Of a stretch of DNA of 30,448 nucleotides, positions 7,873 to 16,738 are shown in pieces. Where the stretch lies: positions 1 to 30,448 of the forward strand of contig JBFMBG010000036.1 in assembly GCA_040755215.1 (NCBI GenBank), given 5' to 3'. This DNA is from JAIMBK01 sp040755215 (GTDB lineage: Bacteria; Bacillota; Desulfotomaculia; Desulfotomaculales; Nap2-2B). The notes under the pieces were generated by a model. The model was not told where the DNA came from and ran no database searches. It was given only the letters and a program-made list of their open reading frames with translations. Positions within the stretch are counted from its first letter, which is position 1; every line of letters starts with the position of its first letter. Made by a program: the position numbers and the translations under genes.

Positions 7873-7901
7873 CAATACTGGAGTACCCAGGTATTGCTTT
7901 T
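7873..7901 (+). terminator. Terminator-like hairpin in the DUF512 leader
   Basis: CAATACTGG (7873-7881) pairs with CCAGGTATTG (7887-7896) with one bulged base and runs into CTTTTT. It lies between the promoter and the start codon, so it would act as an attenuator if real. The U-run is short and no alternative pairing is obvious. Confidence 0.35.
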
Positions 7902-7923
7902 TAAAGGAGAAACTATCCATTAA

Positions 7924-9240
7924 ATGATCCAGGAGGGCCTTACCGTAGAAAAAGTTTCTCCCGGCGGTATTGCCTACCAGCTGGGAGTGGAGCCGGGCGA
8001 CCGGGTTATCCGGATTAACGGGCAGCCGGTGCGGGATATAATAGACTACAGGTTTCTTAGCTGCAGTGAAAAATTAAATGTGTTGCTGGTCAAAGCCGGC
8101 GGCGAAAAATGGCTGCTGGCGGTCGAAAAGGATTACGAAGAGGGCCTCGGGGTGGAATTCGGCCCCAACGAACTGGGGCGGATCAGGCGCTGCCGGAACC
8201 GGTGCATTTTTTGTTTTCTGGACCAGATGCCGAAGGGCATGCGCGACACCCTTTATTTTAACGATGACGACTATCGCCTTTCGTTTACCCAGGGGAACTT
8301 CGTTACCCTCACCAATGTCACCGGGCGGGATCTGGAGCGGATTGCCAGGCAGCGTTTAAGCCCCTTGTACATCTCGGTGCATGCCACCAACCCGGTTTTG
8401 CGGGCGAAAATGCTTAATAATCCGCGCGCGCAAAAAATTATGGAGCAGCTTGCCTACCTGGCCGGTGCCGGCATCCAGATGCACACCCAGGTCGTCCTCT
8501 GTCCGGGGATCAACGACGGACCGGAGCTGGCGCGCACAATCGGCGATCTTTACGGCCTGTGGCCGGCGGTCCGCTCCGTGGCGGTGGTGCCCGTCGGCCT
8601 GACCCGCTACCGGAACGATCTGTACCCTTTGCGCACGTATACCAAGCAGGAAGCGCAAAAAGTAATCGCTTTGGTGAAAAAATGGCAGCGCGCCTGCCGG
8701 CGGCGCGGGGGCAGTCCCTTTGTCTTTGCCGGCGACGAATTTTATCTCCTGGCCGGGGAGCCCATTCCGCCGGCCAAAGACTATGCCGGTTTTCCCCAGG
8801 CGGAGAACGGCGTCGGCCTGGTCAGGCTTTTTCTCGACGAGTGGGCAACCGCGGCCGGGAAATTGCCCGCCCGGCTGCCGGCGCCCAGGAAGGTTACGCT
8901 TGTCACGGGTAAACTGGGGGAGCAGGTATTAAAACCAGTAGCCGAACGTCTTAATAAAATGGAAAATTTAACAGTCCGGCTCGTCGGGATAACCAACCGC
9001 TTCTTTGGGGAAAAAGTAACTGTAGCGGGGCTGTTGACGGCAAGGGACTTGTTGTCCGCCTTGGCGGGCCGGGACCCGGGCGATCTCTTGATCATTCCCG
9101 CGGTGATGCTGCGCGAAGAAGACGGGCTTTTTTTGGACGATGTGCCCTTTGCGGAGTTTGCCCGCCGCCTGGGCTTTCCGGTGGCGAAAGCAAGGGGGCC
9201 GGAAGAGCTTTGCCGGCAGTTAATGGACAGCAATTGGTGA
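7924..9240 (+). CDS. PDZ-radical SAM-DUF512 iron-sulfur protein
   Basis: A 438-residue protein. The N-terminal 60 residues form a PDZ-like domain (SPGGIAYQLGVEPGDRVIRINGQPV). A radical SAM-type cluster motif CRNRCIFC follows at C90, C94 and C97 (CX3CX2C), then HATNP and VLCPGIND. The C-terminal region from about 290 is DUF512 (FAGDEFYLLAG, GENGVG-like EN-GVGLVR, LVTGKLG, LLIIPAVML). This architecture is widespread in Clostridia and commonly sits just upstream of der, as here. Its substrate is unknown to me. GGAG lies 14 bases before ATG 7924, which is a longish spacing. Confidence 0.9.
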   Translation: MIQEGLTVEKVSPGGIAYQLGVEPGDRVIRINGQPVRDIIDYRFLSCSEKLNVLLVKAGGEKWLLAVEKDYEEGLGVEFGPNELGRIRRCRNRCIFCFLDQMPKGMRDTLYFNDDDYRLSFTQGNFVTLTNVTGRDLERIARQRLSPLYISVHATNPVLRAKMLNNPRAQKIMEQLAYLAGAGIQMHTQVVLCPGINDGPELARTIGDLYGLWPAVRSVAVVPVGLTRYRNDLYPLRTYTKQEAQKVIALVKKWQRACRRRGGSPFVFAGDEFYLLAGEPIPPAKDYAGFPQAENGVGLVRLFLDEWATAAGKLPARLPAPRKVTLVTGKLGEQVLKPVAERLNKMENLTVRLVGITNRFFGEKVTVAGLLTARDLLSALAGRDPGDLLIIPAVMLREEDGLFLDDVPFAEFARRLGFPVAKARGPEELCRQLMDSNW

Positions 9241-9383
9241 TCGGGGAGGGGGAATTGGAACCCTCCAGCCCGGGATCAAGAAGACATTGTTTATTTTCGC
9301 GAAATGTTTTTCGGTGGGAGTTGCCCATGGAAAACGTTAGTTCCCACAATTAATCATGAAAATCGATCAAACGTGTTTAATCT

Positions 9384-9405
9384 GGAATTCGCTTTAGCGA
9401 ATTCC
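9384..9405. repeat. Perfect 9-bp hairpin
   Basis: GGAATTCGC (9384-9392) and GCGAATTCC (9397-9405) around TTTA. No T-run follows on either strand. It directly abuts the CGACTGA heptamer array, so the two may form one repeat element between the DUF512 gene and der. The rest of the 9241-9462 gap holds a short GGAGGG/CCCTCC dyad and a GTGGGA/TCCCAC dyad but no gene. Confidence 0.6.
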
Positions 9406-9413
9406 GACTATCC

Positions 9414-9443
9414 CGACGACTGACGACTGACGACCGACGACTA
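9414..9443. repeat. Degenerate CGACTGA heptamer array
   Basis: From 9417 the sequence reads CGACTGA, CGACTGA, CGACCGA, CGACTA, preceded by CGA. It ends 19 bp before the der start codon and so would lie in the der 5' untranslated region. Confidence 0.75.
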
Positions 9444-9462
9444 TTTTCAAGGGAGCTGTTTT

Positions 9463-10773
9463 ATGTCCAGACCGGTTGTAGCCATCGTGGGCCGGCCGAA
9501 CGTGGGCAAATCAACTTTATTTAACCGGCTGGCAGGAGAACGGGTGGCCATTGTCGAAGAAAAACCGGGGGTGACCCGGGATCGCCTGTACAAGGACGTG
9601 GAATGGAGCGGGCGGGTTTTTACCCTGGTAGACACCGGCGGCCTCGACTTTCAGGAAACGGACGAAATTTCCGAAAAGACGCGCCGCCAGGTGGAGTTGG
9701 CCATTGCCGAGGCCGACGTCCTTCTCTTTTTGGTTGACGCCCGCGCCGGCCTTACCCCCGCCGACGAGGAAATTGCGCAGGCCCTGCGGCGCTCCAAAAA
9801 ACCTGTTTTGCTGGTGGCCAACAAGGCGGAAAAATTTGCCGGGGAGCATTTTGACTTTTTTCGTCTGGGCCTCGGCGAGCCCTTTCCCGTATCGGCTGCG
9901 TTGGGGCTGAATACCGGTGATTTACTGGATAAAATTTTGCAGGCGCTGCCCGCTCCAAAAGAAGAGAAAGATTCAGAGGAAGCAATCAGGATTGCCGTGG
10001 TGGGCAGGCCAAACGTCGGAAAGTCTTCTCTGGTAAACAGGATTTTGGGATTTGAGCGCGTAATTGTCAGCGAGCGGCCGGGGACCACCCGGGACGCCGT
10101 CGATACCCCGTTTGAACACGCCGGGCGCCGCTTTTTACTGGTGGATACCGCCGGGATCCGGCGGAAGAGCAAAATAGACGAAGCCACGGAAAGATACAGC
10201 GTCATGCGCGCCTTAAAAGCGATTGACGTTTGCGACGTTGCGCTGGTTATGTTGGACGCCCCGGAAGGAGTGACCGAGCAGGATAAACGCATCGCCGGTT
10301 ATGTGCACGAAAAAGGGAAGGCCAGCATTTTGGTGGTCAACAAATGGGATTTGCTGAAAAAAGACGCGCGGACGGCGGACCGTTACCGGGAGGCCGTTTA
10401 TCAAGAACTGCTTTTTCTGGACTACGCCCCCGTTGCTTTTATTTCCGCGCTCACCGGCCGGGGAGTGTCCCAATTGTTAAACCTGGTAACGCGCGCGGGG
10501 GAGGAATTCACCCGCACGGTGGGCACAGGCCCTTTAAACGATCTCCTGGCCGCCGCCCAGTTGCGCTTTCCGCCCCCTGCCCATAAAGGAAAAAGGTTGA
10601 AGATATTTTACGGCACGCAGGTAAAATCCCGGCCCCCGACGTTTGGGCTGTTTGTTAACGATCCGGATTTAATGCATTTTTCCTACTTGCGCTACCTGGA
10701 AAACCAGCTCCGGCAGGCTTACGGCTTTGCCGGCACCCCGCTCCGGTTTGTCCTGCGCCGGCGCCGGGGATAA
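9463..10773 (+). CDS. der: Ribosome-associated GTPase Der (EngA)
   Basis: A 436-residue protein with two consecutive GTPase domains and a KH-like C-terminal domain, needed for 50S subunit assembly. Domain 1 has GRPNVGKST (10-18), DTGGL (57-61) and NKAEK (about 120). Domain 2 has GRPNVGKSS (about 180-188), DTAGIRRK and NKWDLL (about 293). The C-terminal domain (about 355-436) carries RLKIFYGTQV and the FVNDPDLMHFSYLRYLENQLR segment typical of Der. ATG 9463 follows GGGAG. Length is normal. The last bases are followed closely by plsY, so an operon der-plsY-gpsA is likely, as in other Firmicutes. Confidence 0.97.
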   Translation: MSRPVVAIVGRPNVGKSTLFNRLAGERVAIVEEKPGVTRDRLYKDVEWSGRVFTLVDTGGLDFQETDEISEKTRRQVELAIAEADVLLFLVDARAGLTPADEEIAQALRRSKKPVLLVANKAEKFAGEHFDFFRLGLGEPFPVSAALGLNTGDLLDKILQALPAPKEEKDSEEAIRIAVVGRPNVGKSSLVNRILGFERVIVSERPGTTRDAVDTPFEHAGRRFLLVDTAGIRRKSKIDEATERYSVMRALKAIDVCDVALVMLDAPEGVTEQDKRIAGYVHEKGKASILVVNKWDLLKKDARTADRYREAVYQELLFLDYAPVAFISALTGRGVSQLLNLVTRAGEEFTRTVGTGPLNDLLAAAQLRFPPPAHKGKRLKIFYGTQVKSRPPTFGLFVNDPDLMHFSYLRYLENQLRQAYGFAGTPLRFVLRRRRG

Positions 10774-10831
10774 AGGGGGCAAAAAGCAGGCTTTAGTGAT
10801 GATTAATTCCTGGTTTAAGGGGGGTGTTCTG

Positions 10832-11413
10832 GTGAAGCTGCTTTTGCTTGTCCTGATCAGCTATTTAATTGGCGCGATTCCGATCGGTTACCTGGTGGCC
10901 CGCTCGAAAGGGATCGATATCCGGCGGCGCGGCAGCGGCAATATCGGCACAACCAACGTCTGGCGCAACCTGGGACCCGCGGCGGGGCTGCTGGTTTTAG
11001 CCGGGGATGCGCTAAAAGGAGTTGCCGCCGTCCTTTTGGGCCGTTACCTGGCGGGGGGCGACGCTCAGTTGCTCACCGCCCTGGCGGCGCTGGTGGGACA
11101 CTCCTGGTCGATTTTTTTAGGCTTTCAGGGAGGGAAGATCATCGCCACCACCCTGGGGGTTTTTATCCTCGTCGATCCGCTGGTAATGGTCATCGGATTG
11201 GGGCTCTGGCTGCTGGTGGTGGGCGCCTTCCGTTACGTGTCGCTGGGCTCGATTATAGCCTCCGCTTCCCTGCCGGTATTAATGCTGGCGCTGGCGCGTC
11301 CCTGGACTTATGTGCTCTTTGCGCTGGCGGCGGCGGCAATCGCCGTCTACAAGCACTTGCCGAATATCCGGCGCCTTTTGGCGGGCACGGAGTCCAGAAT
11401 CGGGCGCTTCTAG
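10832..11413 (+). CDS. plsY: Acyl-phosphate:glycerol-3-phosphate acyltransferase PlsY
   Basis: A 193-residue membrane enzyme that transfers acyl groups from acyl-phosphate to glycerol-3-phosphate, the first step of phospholipid synthesis. Motif 1 reads GSGNIGTTNVWR (family GSGNxGATN), motif 2 GHSWSIFLGFQGGKIIATT (family GHxWPVFLGFKGGKGVAT), and motif 3 HLPNIRRLLAGTESRIG. The proline of motif 2 is serine and the second lysine region is altered to GGKI, a mild deviation. GTG 10832 was chosen because GGGGGGTG lies upstream and the N-terminus then matches the family (KLLLLVLISYLIGAIPIGY); an ATG at 10799 is an alternative. The next gene, gpsA, makes its substrate. Confidence 0.94.
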   Translation: MKLLLLVLISYLIGAIPIGYLVARSKGIDIRRRGSGNIGTTNVWRNLGPAAGLLVLAGDALKGVAAVLLGRYLAGGDAQLLTALAALVGHSWSIFLGFQGGKIIATTLGVFILVDPLVMVIGLGLWLLVVGAFRYVSLGSIIASASLPVLMLALARPWTYVLFALAAAAIAVYKHLPNIRRLLAGTESRIGRF

Positions 11414-11458
11414 TGAACTGCGGATTTTGGCACGCTTGGACGCGGGATGGGATGAACG

Positions 11459-12463
11459 GTGCAAAAAATAGCCGTTTTGGGCGGCGGCAGTTGGGGTACC
11501 GCCCTGGCCGTACTTTTAAGTAAAAAAGTGCGTAAGGTGGCCCTCTGGGTAAAAAGGGAAGAGCTGGCCGAAGAAATCAACAGGGGAGAAAACGTCCGTT
11601 ATCTTCCGGGCGTTTTTATTCCTGAAAACGTCCGGGCAACAGGCGACCTGCCGGGTGTGCTGGCCGGGGCGGAAGCAGTGCTCTTTGCCGTGCCTTCCCA
11701 CGCCTTTCGGGATGTTTTACGCCGGGCTCTGCCCGGGCTGCCCCGCCGGGTGCCGCTGGTCAACGCGGCCAAGGGTATAGAAGAAAACACTTTGCTGCGG
11801 ATGTCGGAAGTTTTTCTTGAAGAGGCCGGTGGTGAGCTCGTCCGGTTTTACGTCATTCTGTCCGGCCCCAGCCACGCCGAGGAAGTCGGGCGGGGAATGC
11901 CCACGGCCGTGGTGTGCGCGAGTTTTTCCCCGGAGGCGGGGAGGGCCGCCCAGGATCTTTTGATGACGGAGAGTTTTCGTGTTTACACCAGCCCCGACGT
12001 AAAGGGCGTAGAGCTGGGCGGGGCGCTGAAGAACATTATCGCCCTGGGCACGGGTATTGCCGACGGGCTGGGGTTTGGCGACAATACCAAGGCGGCCCTG
12101 ATGACCCGCGGGCTGGCCGAAATTACCCGCCTGGGGGACACCATGGGCGCCGATCCCCGCACGTTTGCCGGCCTGGCCGGGGTGGGCGATTTAATTGTCA
12201 CCTGCACCAGCATGCACAGCCGGAACCGGCGTGCCGGCATAGCGATCGGGAAAGGAAAATCGTTGGCAGAAGCGCTGCTGGAAGTGAAAATGGTGGTGGA
12301 AGGAGTGCGCACGACGCGTGCGGCGCGCCAGCTGGCCTTGCGCCACAAAGTGGAGATGCCGATCACCGAGCAGATTTACCAGGTTTTGTTTGCCGGCCTC
12401 TCGCCGCGGGCAGCGGTGATTAATTTAATGACCAGGGATCCCCGCAGTGAATTGGAATACTAA
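11459..12463 (+). CDS. gpsA: NAD(P)H-dependent glycerol-3-phosphate dehydrogenase
   Basis: A 334-residue cytosolic enzyme reducing dihydroxyacetone phosphate to sn-glycerol-3-phosphate. The nucleotide-binding motif GGGSWGTA lies at 8-15, VNAAKGIE at about 101-108, SGPSHAEEV at about 138-146, and the catalytic lysine is in GGALKNIIALGTGIADG (K191). The C-terminal domain has the usual NTKAALMTRGLAE and GDLIVTCTS segments. The start is GTG 11459, with a weak GGGATG upstream. It ends only 3 bp from the stop codon of the opposing NlpC/P60 gene, with no terminator between them, so the two transcripts probably overlap. Confidence 0.97.
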   Translation: MQKIAVLGGGSWGTALAVLLSKKVRKVALWVKREELAEEINRGENVRYLPGVFIPENVRATGDLPGVLAGAEAVLFAVPSHAFRDVLRRALPGLPRRVPLVNAAKGIEENTLLRMSEVFLEEAGGELVRFYVILSGPSHAEEVGRGMPTAVVCASFSPEAGRAAQDLLMTESFRVYTSPDVKGVELGGALKNIIALGTGIADGLGFGDNTKAALMTRGLAEITRLGDTMGADPRTFAGLAGVGDLIVTCTSMHSRNRRAGIAIGKGKSLAEALLEVKMVVEGVRTTRAARQLALRHKVEMPITEQIYQVLFAGLSPRAAVINLMTRDPRSELEY

Positions 12464-12466
12464 ACA

Positions 12467-13459
12467 CTACTGATCCAGCAGGCGCCTGGCCCCCCGGTAG
12501 TTTTCCCGGTAATACTGTTTATTCAGGGAAGAATACATCACGCCTCCGTGGGACGAAGCGTGAATAAACTGGTCATTCCCCGCGTAAATCCCCACGTGGT
12601 TGATCCCCTTGCTGCCGTAGTAGCTGAAAAATACCAGGTCGCCGGGCTGCAGGGAAGCTCTCTCCACCGGTACGCCGAAGTCCGCCTGGGCGGCGGCATC
12701 GTGCGGGAGGTCAAACCCGGCGGTCCGGAAAACGTAACGGACGAAACCGGAGCAGTCAAACCCCCGGGGTTCGGACCCGCCGTAAACGTACCTCGTTCCT
12801 AAAAAGGAAGCGGCAAAGTTTAAAATTTTTCTTGCCGCCTGGCCGGTTATGCCCCGCGAGGAAAGATCGCGCGCGGGGAAGTTATCCGCGGGCGGCCTGC
12901 CCGCCCTGTTTGAATCAACGGGAACCGCCAGGATTTGCCCCGGGTAGATGAGCGTGGACGAAAGATTGTTGGCCTGCATCAAGGCTTCTACGCTGACCCC
13001 GTGGCGGCCGGCGATGGTATATAGGCAATCGCCGGGCAGCACTGTGCAGAACATGGCGTCTTTATCGGAATTTTCTAACTGTTCTTGCTTTCCTTCATCG
13101 TTATTGTAACTCAGGTTTCTTTCTCCTGGCGGAGTACCGGCGGCGGTTGAGTCAGGGGCGTGGTTTTGAGCGGTGGCGGTGTTTTCCCGGGGCTCGTTTT
13201 TTTCCGGGATATTGAGCTGCTGGCCAGGGTAGATCAGGTGTCCGCTGATTCCGTTCGCTTCCTGGAGCGCCCGGACGCTGACGCCGTAGCGCAGGCCGAT
13301 CCCGTATAAGGTGTCGCCGGCTTTTACGGTATAGGCGGCGGCGTGGGCCGCCAAAGGAAACAGCAAAGATAAAATTAAGGCACCCGGCAGCGCTGTTTTT
13401 AGTTTTATTTTTTTACGCGCCCACATAAATATTAGCAACCGTTTCGTTATTTGTTTCAT
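12467..13459 (-). CDS. Secreted LysM-LysM-NlpC/P60 peptidoglycan endopeptidase
   Basis: A 330-residue exported cell-wall hydrolase. A basic N-region and hydrophobic core end at LAAHAA (about residue 41), a plausible signal peptide. LysM repeats lie at about 43-86 (YTVKAGDTLYGIGLRYGV) and 136-180 (CTVLPGDCLYTIAGRHGV), separated by a Glu/Asn-rich linker. The NlpC/P60 domain covers about 210-330 with catalytic C236 in FDCSGFVRY, H in GINHVGIY and a third polar residue in FIHASS. The start at 13459 has GGGAG about 8 bases upstream; an ATG ten codons earlier lacks one. It probably cleaves peptide stems in the wall. It lies between gpsA and spoIVA on the opposite strand. Confidence 0.92.
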   Translation of the reverse strand: MKQITKRLLIFMWARKKIKLKTALPGALILSLLFPLAAHAAAYTVKAGDTLYGIGLRYGVSVRALQEANGISGHLIYPGQQLNIPEKNEPRENTATAQNHAPDSTAAGTPPGERNLSYNNDEGKQEQLENSDKDAMFCTVLPGDCLYTIAGRHGVSVEALMQANNLSSTLIYPGQILAVPVDSNRAGRPPADNFPARDLSSRGITGQAARKILNFAASFLGTRYVYGGSEPRGFDCSGFVRYVFRTAGFDLPHDAAAQADFGVPVERASLQPGDLVFFSYYGSKGINHVGIYAGNDQFIHASSHGGVMYSSLNKQYYRENYRGARRLLDQ

Positions 13460-13594
13460 GATCCAAACTCCCGGCAACCTGGTTATCATAAGTAAGTTTT
13501 TCGACAGATTAGCTGAAAACTCCTCCTGTTCAGGAAAAAAATTTTTACTGCGCGAGTTTTAACAAAAAATTTCCATAAACCGCTGGCAACGTGG

Positions 13595-13623
13595 TTATAT
13601 TCTTTTCTGCTTTTCATATATAT
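13595..13623 (+). promoter_or_regulatory. Possible sigma-E promoter for spoIVA
   Basis: TTATATT at 13595-13601, a 13-base spacer, and CATATATAT at 13615-13623 resemble the mother-cell sigma-E consensus (-35 like KMATATT, -10 like CATACANT). spoIVA is sigma-E controlled in B. subtilis. The AT-rich setting makes chance matches possible. Confidence 0.4.
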
Positions 13624-13757
13624 ATTGTTAAAGTATGCCAGTTAATAAGTTTTGGTTTGTTTTCAGCTTGGGGCAAGGTAGGGGGGATGCCTCGTTACGT
13701 CTTTTATAATCACCGGCCCGAAAATTTTGTAAGGAGGGAGGCGCGTATAAACGAGCC

Positions 13758-15236
13758 ATGGAAAGGCAGGATATTTTCCGCGACATTGCTGAACGTACCG
13801 GTGGAGATATTTATATAGGGGTCTGCGGCTGCGTCCGGACGGGCAAGTCTACCTTTATCCGGCGTTTTATGGAGTTGCTGGTTATTCCCAACATAAAAAA
13901 CCCCTACGACAAGGAGCGGGCGAAGGATGAGCTGCCCCAGGGCAGCGCCGGGAAAACAGTCATGACCACCGAGCCCAAGTTCGTTCCCAACGAGGCGGTG
14001 GAAATTAACGTCAATCACGGTCTGCAGGTTAAGGTGCGCCTGGTTGATTGCGTGGGCTACCGGGTTGAGGGGGCGTTGGGGTACGAGGAAGAAGAGGGCC
14101 CCCGGATGGTTTCCACCCCCTGGTTTGAAGAGCCGATCCCCTTCCAGGAGGCGGCGGAAATCGGCACCCGCAAAGTTATTGCCGAACATTCCACAATCGG
14201 CCTCGTGGTAACGACGGACGGAACCATCACCGATATCCCGCGGGAAAATTACGTCGAAGGGGAAGAAAGGGTAATTGCCGAGCTAAAGGAAATCAACCGT
14301 CCCTTTTTGGTGCTCCTTAACAGCGCCCGGGCGCAAGATCCGGAAACGCTCCAGCTGGCCGAAGAGTTAAGCGAAAAGTATGATGTACCCGTAATCCCGC
14401 TGGACTGCCTGCAGATGACGCAGCAGGATGTGTTGTACGTCCTGGAAAAAGTGCTGATGGAATTCCCGGTCAACGAGGTGAATATCTCCCTGCCCCTCTG
14501 GGTGGAGGAACTGGACAGCGCGCACTGGCTGCGGAAGAGCTACGAGGAGGCGGTGCACCAGACCGTCTCGAACGTCCGGCGCCTGCGGGATGTCCAGGGT
14601 GCGGTGGAGCGCCTGGCCGAATATGATTTTGTCGACACCGTCAGGCTGGACAAAATGGATATGGGCACCGGCGTGGCCGCCATTGAAATGACCGCGCCGG
14701 CGGGGTTGTTCTACAGAATTTTGAGCGAAGAGACGGGCTTTGCCATTGCGGCCGAAAACGAGCTCCTGCGCCTGATGCGGGATCTGGCCGTGGCCAAGCG
14801 GCAATACGATAAAGTGGCGGTTGCCTTAAGGGAAGTCAAGGAGACCGGGTACGGCGTGGTTACGCCCAGCCTGGACGAAATGGCTTTGGAAGAACCGCAA
14901 TTGATCCGCCAGGGCAACCGGTTCGGCGTAAAATTAAAGGCCAGCGCGCCGTCGGTGCACATGATCAGGGCCGATATTACCGCCGAGATTACGCCCATCA
15001 TCGGCACCGAGAAACAATGTGAGGAGCTTGTCCGGTACATGCTGGCGGGGTTTGAGGAAAACCCCCAGAAGATCTGGCAGTCGGAAATATTTGGCAAATC
15101 CGTTAATGACCTGGTCAGGGAGAGCATTCAGAACAAGCTCCAGCGGATGCCGGAAAACGCGCAAGCCAAACTCCAGGAGACGGTGCAAAGGATTGTCAAC
15201 GAAGGAAGCGGAGGGCTAATCTGCATCATCATCTAA
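13758..15236 (+). CDS. spoIVA: Stage IV sporulation protein A, spore coat morphogenetic ATPase
   Basis: A 492-residue protein, the same length as B. subtilis SpoIVA, which polymerises on the forespore surface by ATP hydrolysis and forms the basement layer of the coat. The N-terminus MERQDIFRDIAERTGGDIYI matches the family almost exactly and fixes the ATG at 13758. The Walker A motif is GCVRTGKST with K30. The C-terminal end (GGLICIII) is the family membrane-targeting tail. The Shine-Dalgarno AAGGAGGGAGG at 13731-13741 ends about 16 bases before the ATG, an unusually long gap, with no alternative in-frame start between. The terminator stem begins in the stop codon. Confidence 0.97.
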   Translation: MERQDIFRDIAERTGGDIYIGVCGCVRTGKSTFIRRFMELLVIPNIKNPYDKERAKDELPQGSAGKTVMTTEPKFVPNEAVEINVNHGLQVKVRLVDCVGYRVEGALGYEEEEGPRMVSTPWFEEPIPFQEAAEIGTRKVIAEHSTIGLVVTTDGTITDIPRENYVEGEERVIAELKEINRPFLVLLNSARAQDPETLQLAEELSEKYDVPVIPLDCLQMTQQDVLYVLEKVLMEFPVNEVNISLPLWVEELDSAHWLRKSYEEAVHQTVSNVRRLRDVQGAVERLAEYDFVDTVRLDKMDMGTGVAAIEMTAPAGLFYRILSEETGFAIAAENELLRLMRDLAVAKRQYDKVAVALREVKETGYGVVTPSLDEMALEEPQLIRQGNRFGVKLKASAPSVHMIRADITAEITPIIGTEKQCEELVRYMLAGFEENPQKIWQSEIFGKSVNDLVRESIQNKLQRMPENAQAKLQETVQRIVNEGSGGLICIII

Positions 15237-15258
15237 CCGGTCGCGGACCGGTTTTTTT
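15236..15258 (+). terminator. Intrinsic terminator of spoIVA
   Basis: ACCGGTC (15236-15242) and GACCGGT (15246-15252) form a perfect 7-bp stem with a GCG loop and run directly into seven T residues. The stem starts at the last base of the spoIVA stop codon. Confidence 0.9.
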
Positions 15259-15262
15259 ATTA

Positions 15263-15291
15263 TTGCTTATTTTTTACTCTAATGATATAAA
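15263..15291 (+). promoter_or_regulatory. Sigma-A type promoter for hom
   Basis: TTGCTT (15263-15268), 17-base spacer, TATAAA (15286-15291). It lies just after the spoIVA terminator and leaves a leader of about 70 bases before the hom start; I see no clear attenuator in that leader. Confidence 0.6.
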
Positions 15292-15367
15292 AGAATAAGG
15301 AGTAATAGGCACAGCGCAGAAAAGGCATCCCAATCCCTGATTTCTAAACCAAGGGAGACGGTTTAAA

Positions 15368-16675
15368 TTGGAGAGGGTAATCAAAATCGGCTTGCTGGGT
15401 CTGGGCACGGTCGGGAAGGGAGTTTACCGGATCCTTGCCGGTAATGCCGAAAATATCAGCCGCAAGACCGGCGCCCGGCTGGAGGTGGTCCGGATTCTGG
15501 TGCGCACGCCCGAAAAAGACAGGGGGCTGGCTTTAAACCCGGGCCTTTTGACTACCGATTACCGGGAGGTTGTTGAAGATCCCGAGATCGCGATCGTCGT
15601 CGAATTAATGGGCGGCCTCCATCCGGCCCTGGATTATGCCTTGCAAGCTTTGCAAAACGGGAAAAGCGTGGTTACCGCCAACAAGGATATGATTGCCGTG
15701 CACGGCCGGGAGTTGTTCGAGGCGGCGGCGGCCGGCGGCGTCGATTTGTTTTTTGAAGGCAGCGTCGGCGGCGGCATACCGATCATCAGGCCTTTAAAGC
15801 ATTGCCTGGCGGCCAACCGGATCACCAAGATCATGGGGATCATTAACGGGACAACTAATTATATCCTGTCGAAAATGACCGCCGAAGGGACAAGTTTTGC
15901 CGACGCGCTGGCCGAGGCGCGTGCCCGGGGGTACGCGGAAGCCGACCCCGGCGCGGATATCGAAGGCCTGGACGCGGCCCGGAAGCTGGCCATTCTGGCT
16001 TCCATCGCTTTTAACAGCAGGATCGGTTTAAACGACGTCCACGTGGAAGGGATAAGCCGGATAACCGCCCGCGATATTGCCTACGCCGGAGAATTGAATT
16101 ACGTGATCAAACTTTTAGGGATCGCCAAGGAAACAGCCGGGGGGATCGAGGCCAGGGTGCACCCTACCTTTATTCCCCGGCTGCACCCGTTGGCTTCGGT
16201 GAACGGGGTTTTTAACGCCATCTACGTTCAGGGCGACGCCGTGGGGAACACCATGTTTTACGGCCGGGGGGCCGGTGAATTGCCCACGGGAAGCGCGGTG
16301 GTGGCGGATATCATGGAAGCCGCCAAAAACCGCCTGCACCGCGTTGCCGGCCTCAACGGCTGCACCTGCTTTGAGCAGAAGCCCGTGCTTCCGATGGGGC
16401 AAATTCAAAGCAAATATTACCTGCGCATGGTGGTGGCGGACCGGCCGGGAGTCCTGGCGGCAATTGCCTACGCTTTTGGCGATAAAGAGGTCAGCCTGGC
16501 TTCCGTCATCCAGAAGCATACGGACGGCCGCCGTGCTGAGATCGTGCTGGTTACGCACAAAGTAAGCGAGCAAAATTTGCGGGACGCCCTGGTGATTGTG
16601 GAGAGGCTGTCCGCAGTGGATGAAGTGTGCGCGGTGATCCGGGTGGAAGACGAGGAGCTCGGGGAAGTGGGCTAA
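15368..16675 (+). CDS. hom: Homoserine dehydrogenase with ACT domain
   Basis: A 435-residue enzyme that reduces aspartate semialdehyde to homoserine, the branch point to threonine and methionine. The nucleotide-binding motif GLLGLGTVGKGV is at 8-19, TANKDMIA near 112, the homoserine dehydrogenase signature region NGTTNYILSKM and ARARGYAEADPGADIEGLDAARKLAIL in the middle, and a C-terminal ACT domain from about 348 (YYLRMVVADRPGVLAAIAY). The ACT domain suggests feedback control, in this family usually by threonine. The start is TTG 15368 with GGGAGA upstream. thrB follows in the same direction after 313 bp. Confidence 0.96.
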   Translation: MERVIKIGLLGLGTVGKGVYRILAGNAENISRKTGARLEVVRILVRTPEKDRGLALNPGLLTTDYREVVEDPEIAIVVELMGGLHPALDYALQALQNGKSVVTANKDMIAVHGRELFEAAAAGGVDLFFEGSVGGGIPIIRPLKHCLAANRITKIMGIINGTTNYILSKMTAEGTSFADALAEARARGYAEADPGADIEGLDAARKLAILASIAFNSRIGLNDVHVEGISRITARDIAYAGELNYVIKLLGIAKETAGGIEARVHPTFIPRLHPLASVNGVFNAIYVQGDAVGNTMFYGRGAGELPTGSAVVADIMEAAKNRLHRVAGLNGCTCFEQKPVLPMGQIQSKYYLRMVVADRPGVLAAIAYAFGDKEVSLASVIQKHTDGRRAEIVLVTHKVSEQNLRDALVIVERLSAVDEVCAVIRVEDEELGEVG

Positions 16676-16738
16676 AGTCCTTTGCAGAGGGAGTTCCCCA
16701 TGAAGGCTGCCGTTCTCTCCATAAAAGTATGTAAATGA

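Noticed and set aside
13500..13560. A ydaO-type riboswitch before the NlpC/P60 gene, by analogy with the SleB-type gene
   Set aside because: The leader lacks GGGGTGAATCC and CAGCTAACC; only short AT-rich sequence and a TCCTGAACAGGA palindrome are present.
16700..16738. 12-codon reading frame with GAGGGAG upstream, between hom and thrB, as a leader peptide
   Set aside because: It has no run of Thr or Ile codons and no terminator/antiterminator follows it before the repeat element.
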